Shown here: positions 63,804-64,000 of the stretch, one piece after another | Layout of the letters: every line of letters begins with the position of its first letter | Numbering within the stretch: position 1 is the stretch's first letter | From: Bacteroidota bacterium | GTDB taxonomy: Bacteria; Bacteroidota; Bacteroidia; Chitinophagales; Chitinophagaceae | Direction: 5' to 3' | DNA length: 64,000 nt | Assembly: GCA_013286305.1 (NCBI GenBank) | Contig: JABDFW010000001.1 | Span: forward strand, 62,001 to 126,000 | Program-made: the position numbers and the translations under genes | Notes under the pieces: generated by a model | What the model saw: the letters and a program-made list of their open reading frames with translations, nothing else | Told to the model about the DNA's origin: nothing | Database searches by the model: none

Positions 63804-64000
63804 GCCCAGCTAGCCCTGCGTGCAAATAAAACAAAAGCTGTAGCCGCTATCCGATTTCTGCCTACGGATTTATATAAAAAGCCTGCCTCTGGCAGATATC
63901 CAAAGCTACAAGCCAAATAAAACCTACCTCAGGAGATTGCCACAAAAATCCCGCCCACAAACCCACGCTGATTTTTTCGCAATGACGATGCCTGTTCTTC
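63804..64000. repeat. Direct repeat flanking the S51 peptidase gene, right copy (cut by window end)
   Basis: Same word order and orientation as 62712-62921, from GCCCAGCT to GATGCCTGTTCTTC at the last base. It may continue beyond the window. 63710-63803 between the gene start and this repeat holds no other feature. Confidence 0.92.

Noticed and set aside
1-64000. tRNA or rRNA genes
   Set aside because: No T-arm/acceptor pairing patterns or rRNA blocks were noticed on either strand by eye. A covariance-model scan would be decisive.

Overview
The window looks like chromosomal DNA of a Bacteroidota bacterium, most likely of the Chitinophagaceae type. The signs are a very large secreted protein with a type IX secretion (T9SS) C-terminal tail, families concentrated in this phylum (DUF5117/DUF4953 metalloprotease, a rhomboid with a helical C-terminal tail, TlpA-like DUF4369/DUF5106 protein, bacterial GH3-auxin family, YXWGXW-repeat protein), moderate-to-low GC, almost no Shine-Dalgarno sequences, and intergenic regions full of short palindromic repeats. 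The species call is inference. I see no rRNA, tRNA, CRISPR array, insertion sequence or complete prophage.

Layout. 1-6.1 kb: a truncated lipoprotein-type TPR histidine kinase, a PLP aminotransferase, a PHB-depolymerase-like protein that has lost its catalytic residues, an intact esterase, and a six-unit tandem repeat array. 6.2-12.8 kb: YXWGXW-repeat protein, membrane protein, ATP-grasp enzyme, and BglX-type GH3 beta-glucosidase. 13-24.7 kb: DoxX-like protein, a second tandem array, lysS with a frameshift in an A9 run, DUF1501 protein, GH95 fucosidase, amidohydrolase, and a cluster of intact and decaying toxin-antitoxin genes (DUF2281-like/truncated PIN, MazF-like pair, frameshifted DUF433, RelE/HigB remnant). 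An endonuclease-family gene at 24 kb also carries a homopolymer frameshift. 24.7-32 kb: SnoaL-like protein, zinc alcohol dehydrogenase, outer-membrane-type protein, DUF3500, Dcu transporter, and an AlkA-like glycosylase.

32-50.5 kb is mostly core genes: fabG, GH3-auxin family protein, lptB with a long C-terminal extension, metF, a probable operon rlmD-rhomboid-rhomboid-nuclease-like protein, a secreted redox/foldase/barrel group (TlpA-like, parvulin, barrel) that fits envelope protein maturation, a second nuclease-like membrane protein, and cysS. 50.6-57.4 kb is one 2277-residue secreted T9SS protein built from IPT/TIG, a predicted seven-bladed propeller and GEVED modules. 57.8-59.3 kb is a tandem family of small phage-type HTH (terminase-small-subunit-like) genes with duplicated leaders and one broken copy. 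59.7-64 kb: a DUF5117 metalloprotease, an orphan Imm26 immunity gene, and an S51 peptidase lying between two direct repeats of about 200 bp.

The most distinctive signal is the amount and variety of intergenic palindromic DNA. There are three tandem arrays of a shared degenerate dyad (periods 96/97, 82 and 105 bp), two copies of a three-hairpin element with compensating arm changes, a pair of hairpins with identical cores but different perfectly paired outer stems, and a repeat fragment read in frame inside cysS. Nothing in the window is proved to be a new functional system. The hairpin families and the HTH gene array are the best candidates for follow-up.
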